DNA from: Pigmentiphaga sp. H8
Lineage (GTDB): Bacteria; Pseudomonadota; Gammaproteobacteria; Burkholderiales; Burkholderiaceae_B
DNA: 64,000 bases
Direction of reading: 5' to 3'
Assembly (NCBI RefSeq): GCF_003854895.1
Contig: NZ_CP033966.1
Coordinates: 3,782,001-3,846,000, forward strand
Part shown: one piece after another, positions 42,071-50,067 of the stretch
How the letters are laid out: each line of letters begins with the position of its first letter
Position numbering within the stretch: position 1 is the first letter of the stretch
Notes under the pieces: model-generated
Told to the model about the DNA's origin: nothing
Databases searched by the model: none
Seen by the model: the letters and a program-made list of their open reading frames with translations, nothing else
Position numbers and translations under genes: made by a program

Positions 42071-43270
42071 TCAGGTCGCGTAGCTGCGCAGCCTGGCCGA
42101 GAACTCTTCAAGCCGTGCGATGCCGCTTTGCTGGGCGCGGTTGCACCAGTCCTGCAGGTCGCGCAGCAACTGTTCGCTGGAAGCGCTGGAGCGTTCCCAG
42201 ATGGCGGCCAGTTCGCGCCGCATCTCGACCAGGATGGCCAGCGAACGGTGGTCGGCCAGCAGGGTGTTCAACGCGGAACGGTGCGAATCGGTCAGCGATT
42301 CGTCGTCGGCACGATGCAGGAGGGCCTTGGAGCGCCGCAGCAGCTTCCACTGCAGGTGCGATTCCTTGGCGGCCTTCAGGCGGGCAATTTCGTCGCGGCA
42401 GGCATGCTTGAGCAGGTCGGCATAGCGCGCCATGATCTCGTAGCGGTGCGTGATCACGGCCTGCAGGGTCTCCAGGTCGACCGGCTTGCCGTGCGCCAGC
42501 CGCACCTTGGGCGCGACCTTCTTGACCTTGGCCAGGCGCAGGATCTCCAGGGCCCGGATATAGCCCCAGCCGATGTCGAACTCGTACCACTTGGTGGAAA
42601 AGCGCGCCGACGACGCGTAGGCGTGGTGGTTGTTGTGCAGTTCCTCGCCGCCGATGACGATGCCCCAGGGGAAGACGTTGCGGCTGGCATCCGGGCTGGC
42701 GTAGTTGCGATAGCCCCAGAAATGGCCGATGCCGTTGACCACGCCGGCCGCCCAGAACGGGATCCAGATCATCTGCACCGCCCAGACGGTCAGGCCGATC
42801 GCGCCGAACAGCGCGACGTCGATCACCATCATCAGGCCCACGCCCTGCCAGCCGAAGCGCGAATAAACGTTGCGCTCGACCCAGTCGTTGGGCGTGCCAT
42901 GGCCGAACTTGTCCATCGTCTCGCGGTTGGTCGCCTCGTCGCGATACAGCTCGGCGCCCTGGAAGAACACCTTGCCGATACCGTAGACCATGGGCGAATG
43001 GGGATCCCCTTCACGCTCGCAGCGGGCGTGGTGCTTGCGGTGGATCGCCACCCATTCCTTGGTGACCATGCCGGTGGTCAGCCACAGCCAGAAACGGAAG
43101 AAATGCGCGATGGCCGGATGCAGGTCCAGCCCGCGGTGCGCCTGGCTGCGGTGCAGATAGATCGTGACGCCAAGAATGGTGATATGGGTGACTACCAGCG
43201 TGAAGGCGACGATCTGCCACCACGACGCGCCAAGCAGACCATCGGACAAGAACGAAAGCACAAAATCCAT
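42071..43270 (-). CDS. Membrane fatty acid (acyl-CoA type) desaturase
   Basis: A 399-residue integral membrane di-iron desaturase. The three His boxes are HRSQAH (40-45), HRKHHARCE (77-85) and HNNHHAY (about 206-212), with hydrophobic pairs at about 18-38, 55-70 and 140-175. This fits delta-9 acyl desaturases that introduce a double bond in acyl chains in the inner membrane. The last 130 or so residues are a charged helical extension not needed for catalysis. The gene is alone, preceded by about 250 bases holding several hairpins. Confidence 0.9.
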   Translation of the reverse strand: MDFVLSFLSDGLLGASWWQIVAFTLVVTHITILGVTIYLHRSQAHRGLDLHPAIAHFFRFWLWLTTGMVTKEWVAIHRKHHARCEREGDPHSPMVYGIGKVFFQGAELYRDEATNRETMDKFGHGTPNDWVERNVYSRFGWQGVGLMMVIDVALFGAIGLTVWAVQMIWIPFWAAGVVNGIGHFWGYRNYASPDASRNVFPWGIVIGGEELHNNHHAYASSARFSTKWYEFDIGWGYIRALEILRLAKVKKVAPKVRLAHGKPVDLETLQAVITHRYEIMARYADLLKHACRDEIARLKAAKESHLQWKLLRRSKALLHRADDESLTDSHRSALNTLLADHRSLAILVEMRRELAAIWERSSASSEQLLRDLQDWCNRAQQSGIARLEEFSARLRSYAT

Positions 43271-43435
43271 ATCACCTCACAGGCAGGCCGGCGGCAGTGC
43301 CGGCGCGGGAGGCGCCTCGCGCCTCGAAGAAACGGAACTCGTCGGTCCTGGCGCCGGTGGAGCCAGCGGGACCAAGGTCTTAGAAACCGGACGACAGCCG
43401 TGGTTCCCCAGGGGAAACCCGCGACCGGATGGCGA

Positions 43436-43458
43436 AAAGGCCGGAATCCGGCCCTTTG
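43436..43458. terminator. Hairpin in the rsmB-desaturase gap
   Basis: GGCCGG (43439-43444) pairs with CCGGCC (43448-43453), with AAAA before it and CTTT after. It is terminator-like in both directions but weak in T content. It lies about 165 bases upstream of the desaturase start and 80 downstream of the rsmB stop, so it could be a second rsmB terminator or an element in the desaturase leader. Confidence 0.4.
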
Positions 43459-43517
43459 CCATGCGCCCGACACGATAACGCGAATCTGGGGGCGGGACGA
43501 CCCTTTTCAAAGAGGGG

Positions 43518-43544
43518 GATAACCCTAATCGAAACAGGGTTATC
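43518..43544 (-). terminator. Stem-loop overlapping the end of the rsmB-like gene
   Basis: GATAACCCT (43518-43526) pairs perfectly with AGGGTTATC (43536-43544) around a nine-base loop. The stem includes the TAA stop of the methyltransferase gene. On the minus strand it is followed by a C-rich then CTTT tract, a weak intrinsic terminator. Confidence 0.5.
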
Positions 43545-45057
43545 GTCCCTCTTCTCCGAGGTTCTTGGCCGATCCGGCCTCGTCCCGGGCGGGTTCGCCT
43601 TCCGGAGCCTCGATTTCGTCGTCCAGGCCAGCCGCTTCCGCGTCCGGTTCGGGCATTTCGGCCTCGACCGCGGCAGCCTGGGCAGCGGCCGGACCGTGGC
43701 GTCGTTGAAACACCGCGGCAAAGAAACCATCGGTCGCGTGCACGTCGGGACGCAGCTTCAGATAGGGGCCGGGCAGCGACAACGCCCCGGCCCGGTCGGC
43801 CAGCAGCTCGGGGGCGGACAGCAATTCGAACTCGGGATGCGCCGCCAGGAAAGCCTCGACCTGCCCTTCGTTCTCGACCCGCAGGATGCTGCAGGTCGCA
43901 TAGACCAGCCGGCCGCCGGGCGCCACGCAGCGCGCCGCCGATGCCAGGATGCTGCGCTGGAGCGCGCACAGGTCAGACACGCTTTCAGGACTCTGGCGCC
44001 ATTTGAGGTCGGGATTACGCCGCAGCGTCCCGGTCCCGCTGCACGGCGCGTCCACCAGCACCCGGTGCGCCTTGCGTGCCAGGCGCTTGACGCGGGCGTC
44101 GTTCTCGTTGGCGATCACCACCGGCACGACGTTGGACAGGCCGCTGCGCGCCAGGCGGGGCTTGAAGCGCGCCAGGCGCGTGTGCGAGACGTCCAGGGCG
44201 TACAACCGCCCGGTCGAACGCATCAACGCCCCCAGCAACAACGTCTTGCCGCCAGCGCCGGCGCAGAAGTCGATGACCATTTCCCCGCGCCGGGGCGCGA
44301 CCAGCAGCGCGAGCAACTGGCTGCCCTCGTCCTGGACCTCGATGCTGCCGTCCTCGAAGCGCCCCCATCGGGTCAGCGCCGGCCGGCCCTGCAGCCGGAT
44401 GCCGAACGGCGAATACGGCGTCGGCTCGGCCAGATCGGCAGCCACGCCCGCCCGCAGTTCGGCCAGGATGGTTTCGCGATCGGCCTTCATCGGATTGACC
44501 CGGATGTCCAGCGGCGCGGCGCGATTGAGCGCGGCCAGCAGACTGTCGCTGTCCGGTTCGATCGCCAGCGCCTCGGACAGCCAGTCGGGAATGCTCAGGC
44601 GGATCTCGCGCGGCAGGGCCGCCTGATCGATGGCGGACACGCGGCGCAGCCAATCCGCTTCATCGGCGTCGAGGACGGGCAGGATACCGTCCCGGCCCAG
44701 CGTGGACGCCAGGCCCAGGATGGCCAGGCGGCGCGTGGCGGCGCCCCGTCCGCCCTCGGCCACGTTGCGGTAGCGCCGCAGGTGGCGCAGCACGTCGTAG
44801 ACCGCCTCGGCCACCACGCCGCGATCGCGCCCGCCCAGCTTGGGGTGGTCGCGGAACCAGCGGGACAGCACCTGGTCGGCCGGACCGGACCACTGCAGGA
44901 TCTCGCCCAGCGCGGAGCGCACCTGCTCGATGCGCTGCGCGACGGGATGGGTACCCGCCGGGGCGGTGCGCCGCGCGCCGGGCCGGGCCTGCTGGCCGCC
45001 GGGACGCCGGGCGCCCTGCGCCGACCGGGATGAAGAACTCGAACGCTCGGATGTCAT
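43540..45057 (-). CDS. RsmB/NOP-family RNA (cytosine-5) methyltransferase
   Basis: A 505-residue SAM-dependent methyltransferase. A Ser/Arg/Gly-rich tail (1-35) precedes an N-terminal helical RNA-binding region. The Rossmann catalytic domain follows, with MVIDFCAGAGGKTLLLGAL (SAM motif I) and the two catalytic Cys motifs VDAPCSGTGTLRRNPD and LVYATCSILRVEN. The acidic C-terminal tail of about 50 residues is unusual. It is probably an rRNA m5C methyltransferase; classical rsmB usually adjoins fmt, but here it is coupled to purN, so the exact target is not assigned. Its ATG overlaps the purN stop by four bases. Confidence 0.88.
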   Translation of the reverse strand: MTSERSSSSSRSAQGARRPGGQQARPGARRTAPAGTHPVAQRIEQVRSALGEILQWSGPADQVLSRWFRDHPKLGGRDRGVVAEAVYDVLRHLRRYRNVAEGGRGAATRRLAILGLASTLGRDGILPVLDADEADWLRRVSAIDQAALPREIRLSIPDWLSEALAIEPDSDSLLAALNRAAPLDIRVNPMKADRETILAELRAGVAADLAEPTPYSPFGIRLQGRPALTRWGRFEDGSIEVQDEGSQLLALLVAPRRGEMVIDFCAGAGGKTLLLGALMRSTGRLYALDVSHTRLARFKPRLARSGLSNVVPVVIANENDARVKRLARKAHRVLVDAPCSGTGTLRRNPDLKWRQSPESVSDLCALQRSILASAARCVAPGGRLVYATCSILRVENEGQVEAFLAAHPEFELLSAPELLADRAGALSLPGPYLKLRPDVHATDGFFAAVFQRRHGPAAAQAAAVEAEMPEPDAEAAGLDDEIEAPEGEPARDEAGSAKNLGEEGR

Positions 45058-45749
45058 GCCTCGTCTCCCCGCGAAACCGCCGCCTGCGGCGCCAGGCCGA
45101 ACACGCGGTCGGCCACGCCGTCCACCGTGACCCTGCCGTCTTCCAGCCCTACCCGCCCGTGCGCCAGCCAGGACGCCACGGCCGGATAGACCACGTGTTC
45201 GATGGACAGCACGCGTTCAGCCAGGGTGTCCTCGGTGTCGCCTGCGCGCACCGGCACCACGCCCTGGGCGATCACGGGACCATGGTCCAGCACCGGCGTG
45301 ACGAAATGCACGGTGCAGCCGTGGACCCGCACCCCCGCCTCCAGGGCCTGCCGGTGGGTGGCCAGGCCGGGAAACAGCGGCAGCAGCGACGGATGGATAT
45401 TGACCAGCCTGCCGGCATAATGCCGCACGAAATCGTCGGTGAGAATGCGCATGAAACCGGCCAGCAACACGTAGTCGGGTTCGAAGGCATCGATCTCGCG
45501 CGCCAGCGCGGCGTCGAACGAGGCACGGTCGGGATGGTCGCGATGGGGCACTACCCGGGTGGGGATACCCTGCCCGGCGGCCCATTCAAGGCCGGAGGCC
45601 TGTTCGCGGTTGGCGATCACGGCGGCCACTTCGGCGGGCCAGCCCTGGTCGCGGCAGGCCTGCGTGATGGATTGCATGTTGCTGCCGCGGCCGGAAATCA
45701 GGATGACGAAACGGCACCGGCGGGCCGGGGAAAAATGAGAGGCTTTCAC
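45054..45749 (-). CDS. purN: Phosphoribosylglycinamide formyltransferase
   Basis: PurN transfers a formyl group from 10-formyl-THF to GAR, the third step of purine synthesis. The 231-residue product has FVILISGRGSNMQSI (phosphate loop) and LAGFMRILTDDFV. The catalytic residues are seen in LVNIHPSLLPLFPGLATHRQAL (Asn-x-His) and HFVTPVLDHGPVIAQ (Asp). The first 11 residues form a basic extension. It overlaps the methyltransferase gene by four bases and starts 12 bases after the LysR gene's stop, so read-through from that gene is possible. Confidence 0.96.
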   Translation of the reverse strand: MKASHFSPARRCRFVILISGRGSNMQSITQACRDQGWPAEVAAVIANREQASGLEWAAGQGIPTRVVPHRDHPDRASFDAALAREIDAFEPDYVLLAGFMRILTDDFVRHYAGRLVNIHPSLLPLFPGLATHRQALEAGVRVHGCTVHFVTPVLDHGPVIAQGVVPVRAGDTEDTLAERVLSIEHVVYPAVASWLAHGRVGLEDGRVTVDGVADRVFGLAPQAAVSRGDEA

Positions 45750-45761
45750 CGGCGGATTGTA

Positions 45762-46745
45762 TCATCGGGCCCGGCGGCGGCCGGTGGTTTGCGGCAGACG
45801 GCGATCCGAACGGGCCGCCAGCCGCCTCAAGTCGTCGATGAAGGCCTCGACCACCGGCGAGCGCCGCCTCTCGGCGCGGGTGATGAGCGCCACCGGACCG
45901 AACAACCCAGGCAGCGAAACGGGCAAAGCCCGCACCAGCCCGGTGCCCGAGAACTGTCTGACGATATCAGCCGGCATGACCGCGAGCGTCGCGCTTTCCT
46001 GCAAGAGCGCGAGGTTGGTCAGGAGCGAAACGGATTCGACAGCATGGCGCGGACGCGCGCCCGCCTGCTCCATGAACAGGATGTCCAGCCGCTGGCGCAG
46101 CGGCGCACTGGCATGCGGGAGGATCCAGCGCTGGTCGGTCAGGTCGGCGAGCCGTATCTCGCGCGCCTTCAGAAGCGGATGACGCGAGCCGCAGACGACC
46201 AGGAACTCGTCCTCGTAGAGCAGTTCGAGATCGAGATCGTCCATCGCGGCCCCGCCCATGACCCGCCCCAGCACCAGGTCGAGCTCGCCTCGCGCGAGCG
46301 CCGCCATCAACATGTCGTGGACGCCCTCGACGAGCGATACCCGCACGCCGGGGTGCCGCTCGAGCAGCGCGGCCACGGCGCGCGGCACGAGTTCGGACGA
46401 GGTGGACGTCATGGTGCCGACAGTAAGGGTACCCGCCGCGCCTGCGGCAAGCGCGTCCAGTTCGTCGCGAGCGGCATCGAGATCTGCAAGCAGGCCACGT
46501 GCATGCCGGATCATGGCATCGCCGTAGAGGGTAGGCGTCATGCCCCGCCTCGAACGCTCGAAGAGCGAGACACCCATTGCGGATTCCAATTCATGTAGCA
46601 GCTTGGTGGCGGCCGGCTGGGTCATGCCCAGTTGAGCCGCGGCACGGCGCAAGTTCCCGAGGTCGCCCAGCGTGGCAAGCAGCAGGATCTGGCGCATCTT
46701 GAGCCGGCTGCGCAGCAGCCAGTGGGGATGTGGAGAGGGAGCCAT
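45762..46745 (-). CDS. LysR-family regulator divergent from the sulfatase module
   Basis: A 327-residue LysR regulator. The HTH is at about 14-60 (LKMRQILLLATLGDLGNLRRAAAQLGMTQPAATKLLHELES), and the effector domain has GTLTVGTMTSTSSELVPRAV and LVLGRVMGGAAMDDLDLELLYEDEFLVVCGS, resembling GbpR/CbbR-like sugar or acid sensors. It is divergent from the five-gene plus-strand module at 46871-52012 and is the obvious regulator. A near-perfect inverted repeat at 46751-46772 begins six bases from its start codon. Confidence 0.9.
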   Translation of the reverse strand: MAPSPHPHWLLRSRLKMRQILLLATLGDLGNLRRAAAQLGMTQPAATKLLHELESAMGVSLFERSRRGMTPTLYGDAMIRHARGLLADLDAARDELDALAAGAAGTLTVGTMTSTSSELVPRAVAALLERHPGVRVSLVEGVHDMLMAALARGELDLVLGRVMGGAAMDDLDLELLYEDEFLVVCGSRHPLLKAREIRLADLTDQRWILPHASAPLRQRLDILFMEQAGARPRHAVESVSLLTNLALLQESATLAVMPADIVRQFSGTGLVRALPVSLPGLFGPVALITRAERRRSPVVEAFIDDLRRLAARSDRRLPQTTGRRRAR

Positions 46746-46750
46746 CGCAA

Positions 46751-46772
46751 TTGATATCTAAAAAGAGATCAA
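46751..46772. promoter_or_regulatory. Inverted repeat, likely LysR operator
   Basis: TTGATATCT at 46751-46759 and AGAGATCAA at 46764-46772 are inverted copies with one mismatch, four bases apart. The region is strikingly AT-rich for this DNA. A second inverted pair, ACGGCAA (46794-46800) and TTGCCGT (46819-46825), lies closer to the isomerase gene. The position fits auto-repression of the LysR gene and activation of the divergent operon. Confidence 0.5.
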
Positions 46773-46870
46773 ATTGACCGAAAAATAAATTTTACGGCAA
46801 TCACAGCTCTATTTACTCTTGCCGTCACTCCACGCCGCCGCGTGGCATGCAGCGATGACAAGAGGCAGCC

Positions 46871-47530
46871 ATGGCCGTCAACCCACCCATCGACCTGTAC
46901 TGGTCGTTCCGCAGTCCCTACAGCTACCTGGTACTGCCACGCGTCGAAGCGCTGGCGCGCGAGCACGGCGTGCACTGCAACGTCAAGATCGTCTACCCGC
47001 TAGCCATCCGCTATCCGGAGCACTTCAGCAGACAACACGCACTGGCGCGTCCGTACTTTCTCGCCGACTCGGCACGCGTCGCGGCTTTCCTTGGCATGCC
47101 ATTCCGCCGCCCGGTGCCCGATCCGATCGTGCAGGAGCCACGCACGCTCGAGATCGCGCACGATCAGCCCTACATCCGGCGCCTGACCCTCCTAGGCATC
47201 GAGGCACGGCGGCGTGGCAAGGCGCTGCCCTTCATCGTGCAGGTAAGCCGGCTGCTGTGGGACGGCAGCGTCGATGGCTGGGACCGGGGCGACCATCTCG
47301 CTCAGGCAGCGCGGCGGGCGGGCCTGGACCTGGCCGATATGGAGCGGGCCATTGCCGCCAATCCGCAAACGCACGAAGAGACCGTACAGGCGAACCAGCG
47401 TGACCAGCACTCGGCGGGACACTGGGGCGTGCCGCTGTTCGTCTTCCAGGACGAACCCTTCTTCGGCCAAGACCGCTTCGATCTGCTGGTATGGCGCCTT
47501 GCCCAACACGGCCTCGTTCCGGTGGCCTGA
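46871..47530 (+). CDS. DsbA-fold 2-hydroxychromene-2-carboxylate isomerase-like protein
   Basis: A 219-residue protein of the kappa-class GST/HCCA isomerase family. The N-terminal thioredoxin motif DLYWSFRSPYSYLVLPRVEAL has Ser in place of the CxxC found in DsbA, as in GSH-dependent isomerases. An all-helical insert follows (about 65-170), then the returning domain with HWGVPLFVFQDEPFFGQDR, whose cis-Pro motif GVP is typical. It is the first gene of the module with aldehyde dehydrogenase, Bug, sulfatase and NIPSNAP genes. The substrate is unknown; an aromatic or glutathione-conjugated intermediate is possible. Confidence 0.82.
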   Translation: MAVNPPIDLYWSFRSPYSYLVLPRVEALAREHGVHCNVKIVYPLAIRYPEHFSRQHALARPYFLADSARVAAFLGMPFRRPVPDPIVQEPRTLEIAHDQPYIRRLTLLGIEARRRGKALPFIVQVSRLLWDGSVDGWDRGDHLAQAARRAGLDLADMERAIAANPQTHEETVQANQRDQHSAGHWGVPLFVFQDEPFFGQDRFDLLVWRLAQHGLVPVA

Positions 47531-47553
47531 CCTCGCCTCGACAGGAGTTTTCC

Positions 47554-49017
47554 ATGCTTACAGACAACCAGAACGCGGCATCCGCCTTCGATCGCCTGGG
47601 CCAGCTCATCGACGGCCAGTGGGTCGGCGGCGGCCGCCATGGCGAAACCGTCGTGAACCCGGCGACCGGCGACAGCCTGGGGCGCTTGCCGCATGCCTCG
47701 CCCGACGAGCTGGGGCGGGCCGTCGCGGCGGCGGAACGGGCCTTCGGCGCCTGGTCGGCCACGCCGGCCCTCGCCCGGCGGCAGGTGCTACTGCGGGCAG
47801 CCCGGCTGCTGGAGGAGCGCAGCGCCACGATCGCCCGCACGCTCACGCTCGAACAAGGCAAGCCACTGGCCGAGGCCCAGGCCGAGCTGACGACGGCAAT
47901 CGAAGTTTTCGAATGGTATGCCGAGGAAACGCGGCGCCTGTATGGACGGATCATTCCCGCACGGGCCCTGGACGTGACCCAGGCAGTGCATCACGAACCG
48001 GTCGGCCCCGTGGCGGCATTCACGCCGTGGAATTTCCCTGCACTGACGCCTGCCCGCAAGATCGCCGGCGCGCTGGCCGCTGGCTGCACACTGGTCATCA
48101 AGCCGTCGGAAGAAACACCGGCGACCGCGCTCGAACTGGCGCGCGCCTGCGTCGACGCCGGCCTGCCTCCCGGCGTGCTGAACGTGGTCTTCGGCGCGCC
48201 GGCCGAGATATCGGAATTCCTCGTCCGCAGTTCGCCCATACGCAAGATCACGTTCACCGGATCGATACCGGTGGGCAAGCACCTGGCACAACTCGCGGCC
48301 TCGAACGGACTGAAACGCTGCACGCTCGAGCTTGGCGGCCATGCCCCGGTCCTGGTCTTCGACGACGCCGATGTCGAGCGCGCCGCGCAGGTCAGCGCCG
48401 CCGGACGATTCCGGAATGCGGGCCAGGTATGCGTGGCGCCGTCGCGGTTCTACGTCCATCGTAGCGTGGCCGAACGCTTCGCCGCCGAGATGGCCAAGGC
48501 CGCCCGGGCCCTCGTATTGGGCAACGGACTGGATACCGCCACGACGATGGGGCCACTGGCCAACCCGCGCCGACTGGCGGCGATGAAGCACTACGTACAG
48601 GATGCGTTGCAGGCCGGAGGCCGCCTGGAAACAGGAGGACGGCAACCCGATCGGCCAGGCTTTTTCTTCGAACCCACCGTGCTGAGCGGAATGCCGGACC
48701 ACGCGGCAGCGATGCGCGACGAAACATTCGGTCCGATCGCTCCGGTGACGACGTTCGATACGCTGGACGAGGCGCTTGCCCGTGCCAACGGCCTGCCGTA
48801 CGGCCTCGCGGCATATGCCTTCACGGAATCGCCACGTACCGCGGCGGCAGTATCGCGCGGCCTGTCGGCCGGCATGGTCGGCATCAACCATCTGGCGATT
48901 TCGATCGCTGAAGCTCCGTTCGGCGGTGTCCGCGAAAGCGGCTACGGCTCGGAAGGGGGAACCGAAGGCTTGTCCGCCTACCTGACCCCGAAGTTCGTCA
49001 CGCAACTGGCCACATGA
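47554..49017 (+). CDS. NAD(P)-dependent aldehyde dehydrogenase, succinate-semialdehyde type
   Basis: A 487-residue aldehyde dehydrogenase most like GabD-type enzymes. VAAFTPWNFPALTPARKIAGAL and CTLVIKPSEETPATALELA form the cofactor site. FTGSIPVGKHLAQLA, catalytic Glu259 (LELGGHAPV) and Cys293 (GQVCVAPSRFYV) follow, then ETFGPIAPV and APFGGVRESGYGSEGG. It oxidises an aldehyde to the acid in the cytoplasm. CAGGAG precedes the ATG at 47554. As no GABA transaminase is near, it likely acts on another semialdehyde made by this module. Confidence 0.88.
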   Translation: MLTDNQNAASAFDRLGQLIDGQWVGGGRHGETVVNPATGDSLGRLPHASPDELGRAVAAAERAFGAWSATPALARRQVLLRAARLLEERSATIARTLTLEQGKPLAEAQAELTTAIEVFEWYAEETRRLYGRIIPARALDVTQAVHHEPVGPVAAFTPWNFPALTPARKIAGALAAGCTLVIKPSEETPATALELARACVDAGLPPGVLNVVFGAPAEISEFLVRSSPIRKITFTGSIPVGKHLAQLAASNGLKRCTLELGGHAPVLVFDDADVERAAQVSAAGRFRNAGQVCVAPSRFYVHRSVAERFAAEMAKAARALVLGNGLDTATTMGPLANPRRLAAMKHYVQDALQAGGRLETGGRQPDRPGFFFEPTVLSGMPDHAAAMRDETFGPIAPVTTFDTLDEALARANGLPYGLAAYAFTESPRTAAAVSRGLSAGMVGINHLAISIAEAPFGGVRESGYGSEGGTEGLSAYLTPKFVTQLAT

Positions 49018-49061
49018 TCGCCCGGCATTGAGCGGTCCGACCGCAAAAAAAGGAGCACGCC

Positions 49062-50048
49062 ATGGAAAGAACATATCTCGCGCAAATAGCGCGGGCGAGC
49101 GGCCTCGCCGCGGCCACCATGCTGGGATTCTGCGGCGCCGCCTCAGGCGCCTATCCGGATCGTCCCGTGAAGATCGTCGTACCCTTCGCGGCAGGCGGGC
49201 CCGCCGACATCCTGGGCCGCCTGGTCGCCCACGGCCTGGCGAGCCGGCTGAAGGCCACGGTGATCGTGGAAAACAAGCCGGGCGGCGGCGGCAACATCGG
49301 CACGGCGCAGGCGGCCCGGGCCGACGCGGATGGCTACACGCTCGTCATCGGCTACATCGGGCCGTTCGCCGTCAATCCCTCGCTGTACAAGAACCCGGGC
49401 TTCGATCCGATCAAGGACTTCTCCCCTGTGGCGCTGCTGGCTACCAGCCCGCTGGTCCTGGTAACCCGTCCGGGACTGGGCGCCGACAGCGTTGCCGGGC
49501 TGATCGACATGGCCAGGACGCGCAAACCCGCCTTGACGTACGCCTCGGGAGGTGTCGGATCGGCCAACCACCTGGCAGGCGAACTGTTCAAAGCGGCGGC
49601 CGGGATCGATCTCGTCCACGTGCCCTACCAGGGGATCGCCCCGGCGACCACGGACCTGCTCGGCGGACAGACCGACCTGATGTTCAACGGCATTTCGTCG
49701 GTCCTGCCGCACATCAAGGCTGGCAAGCTGCAGGCGCTGGCCGTGACGACGTCCAGCCGGCTGGCATCCCTGCCCGGCGTCAAGACGATGGAAGAGGCCG
49801 GCGTGAAACCGTTCGACGTAGCGGCATGGTTCGGCCTGCTCGCGCCACGCGGCACGCCCCCCGCCGTGCTGGACACCCTGGAGCGCGCGGTGCGCGACAC
49901 CATGATGTCGGACGAAGCGTCGCAACGCCTGGCCGCGACGGGGCTGGAACGGCGCCTCATGTCGCAGGCGGAATTCGGCAAGTTCATCGGCAGCGAACTG
50001 AAAGTATGGTCGGCGGTCGTGCGCAATTCCGGCGCCAGCGCCGACTGA
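49062..50048 (+). CDS. Bug/TctC-family periplasmic binding protein
   Basis: A 328-residue secreted binding protein. The signal peptide covers about 1-29 (ASGLAAATMLGFCGAASG). Mature start YPDRPVKIVVPFAAGGPADILGR, then VIVENKPGGGGNIGTAQAA, YKNPGFDPIKDFSPVALLATSPLVLVT and a late AAWFGLLAPRGTPPAVLD, all diagnostic of Bug proteins. AAAAAAGGAG gives a strong ribosome-binding site. It lies between the aldehyde dehydrogenase and sulfatase genes, so it probably binds the module's substrate. Confidence 0.92.
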   Translation: MERTYLAQIARASGLAAATMLGFCGAASGAYPDRPVKIVVPFAAGGPADILGRLVAHGLASRLKATVIVENKPGGGGNIGTAQAARADADGYTLVIGYIGPFAVNPSLYKNPGFDPIKDFSPVALLATSPLVLVTRPGLGADSVAGLIDMARTRKPALTYASGGVGSANHLAGELFKAAAGIDLVHVPYQGIAPATTDLLGGQTDLMFNGISSVLPHIKAGKLQALAVTTSSRLASLPGVKTMEEAGVKPFDVAAWFGLLAPRGTPPAVLDTLERAVRDTMMSDEASQRLAATGLERRLMSQAEFGKFIGSELKVWSAVVRNSGASAD

Positions 50049-50067
50049 CCGTCGCACAGGTACGACC

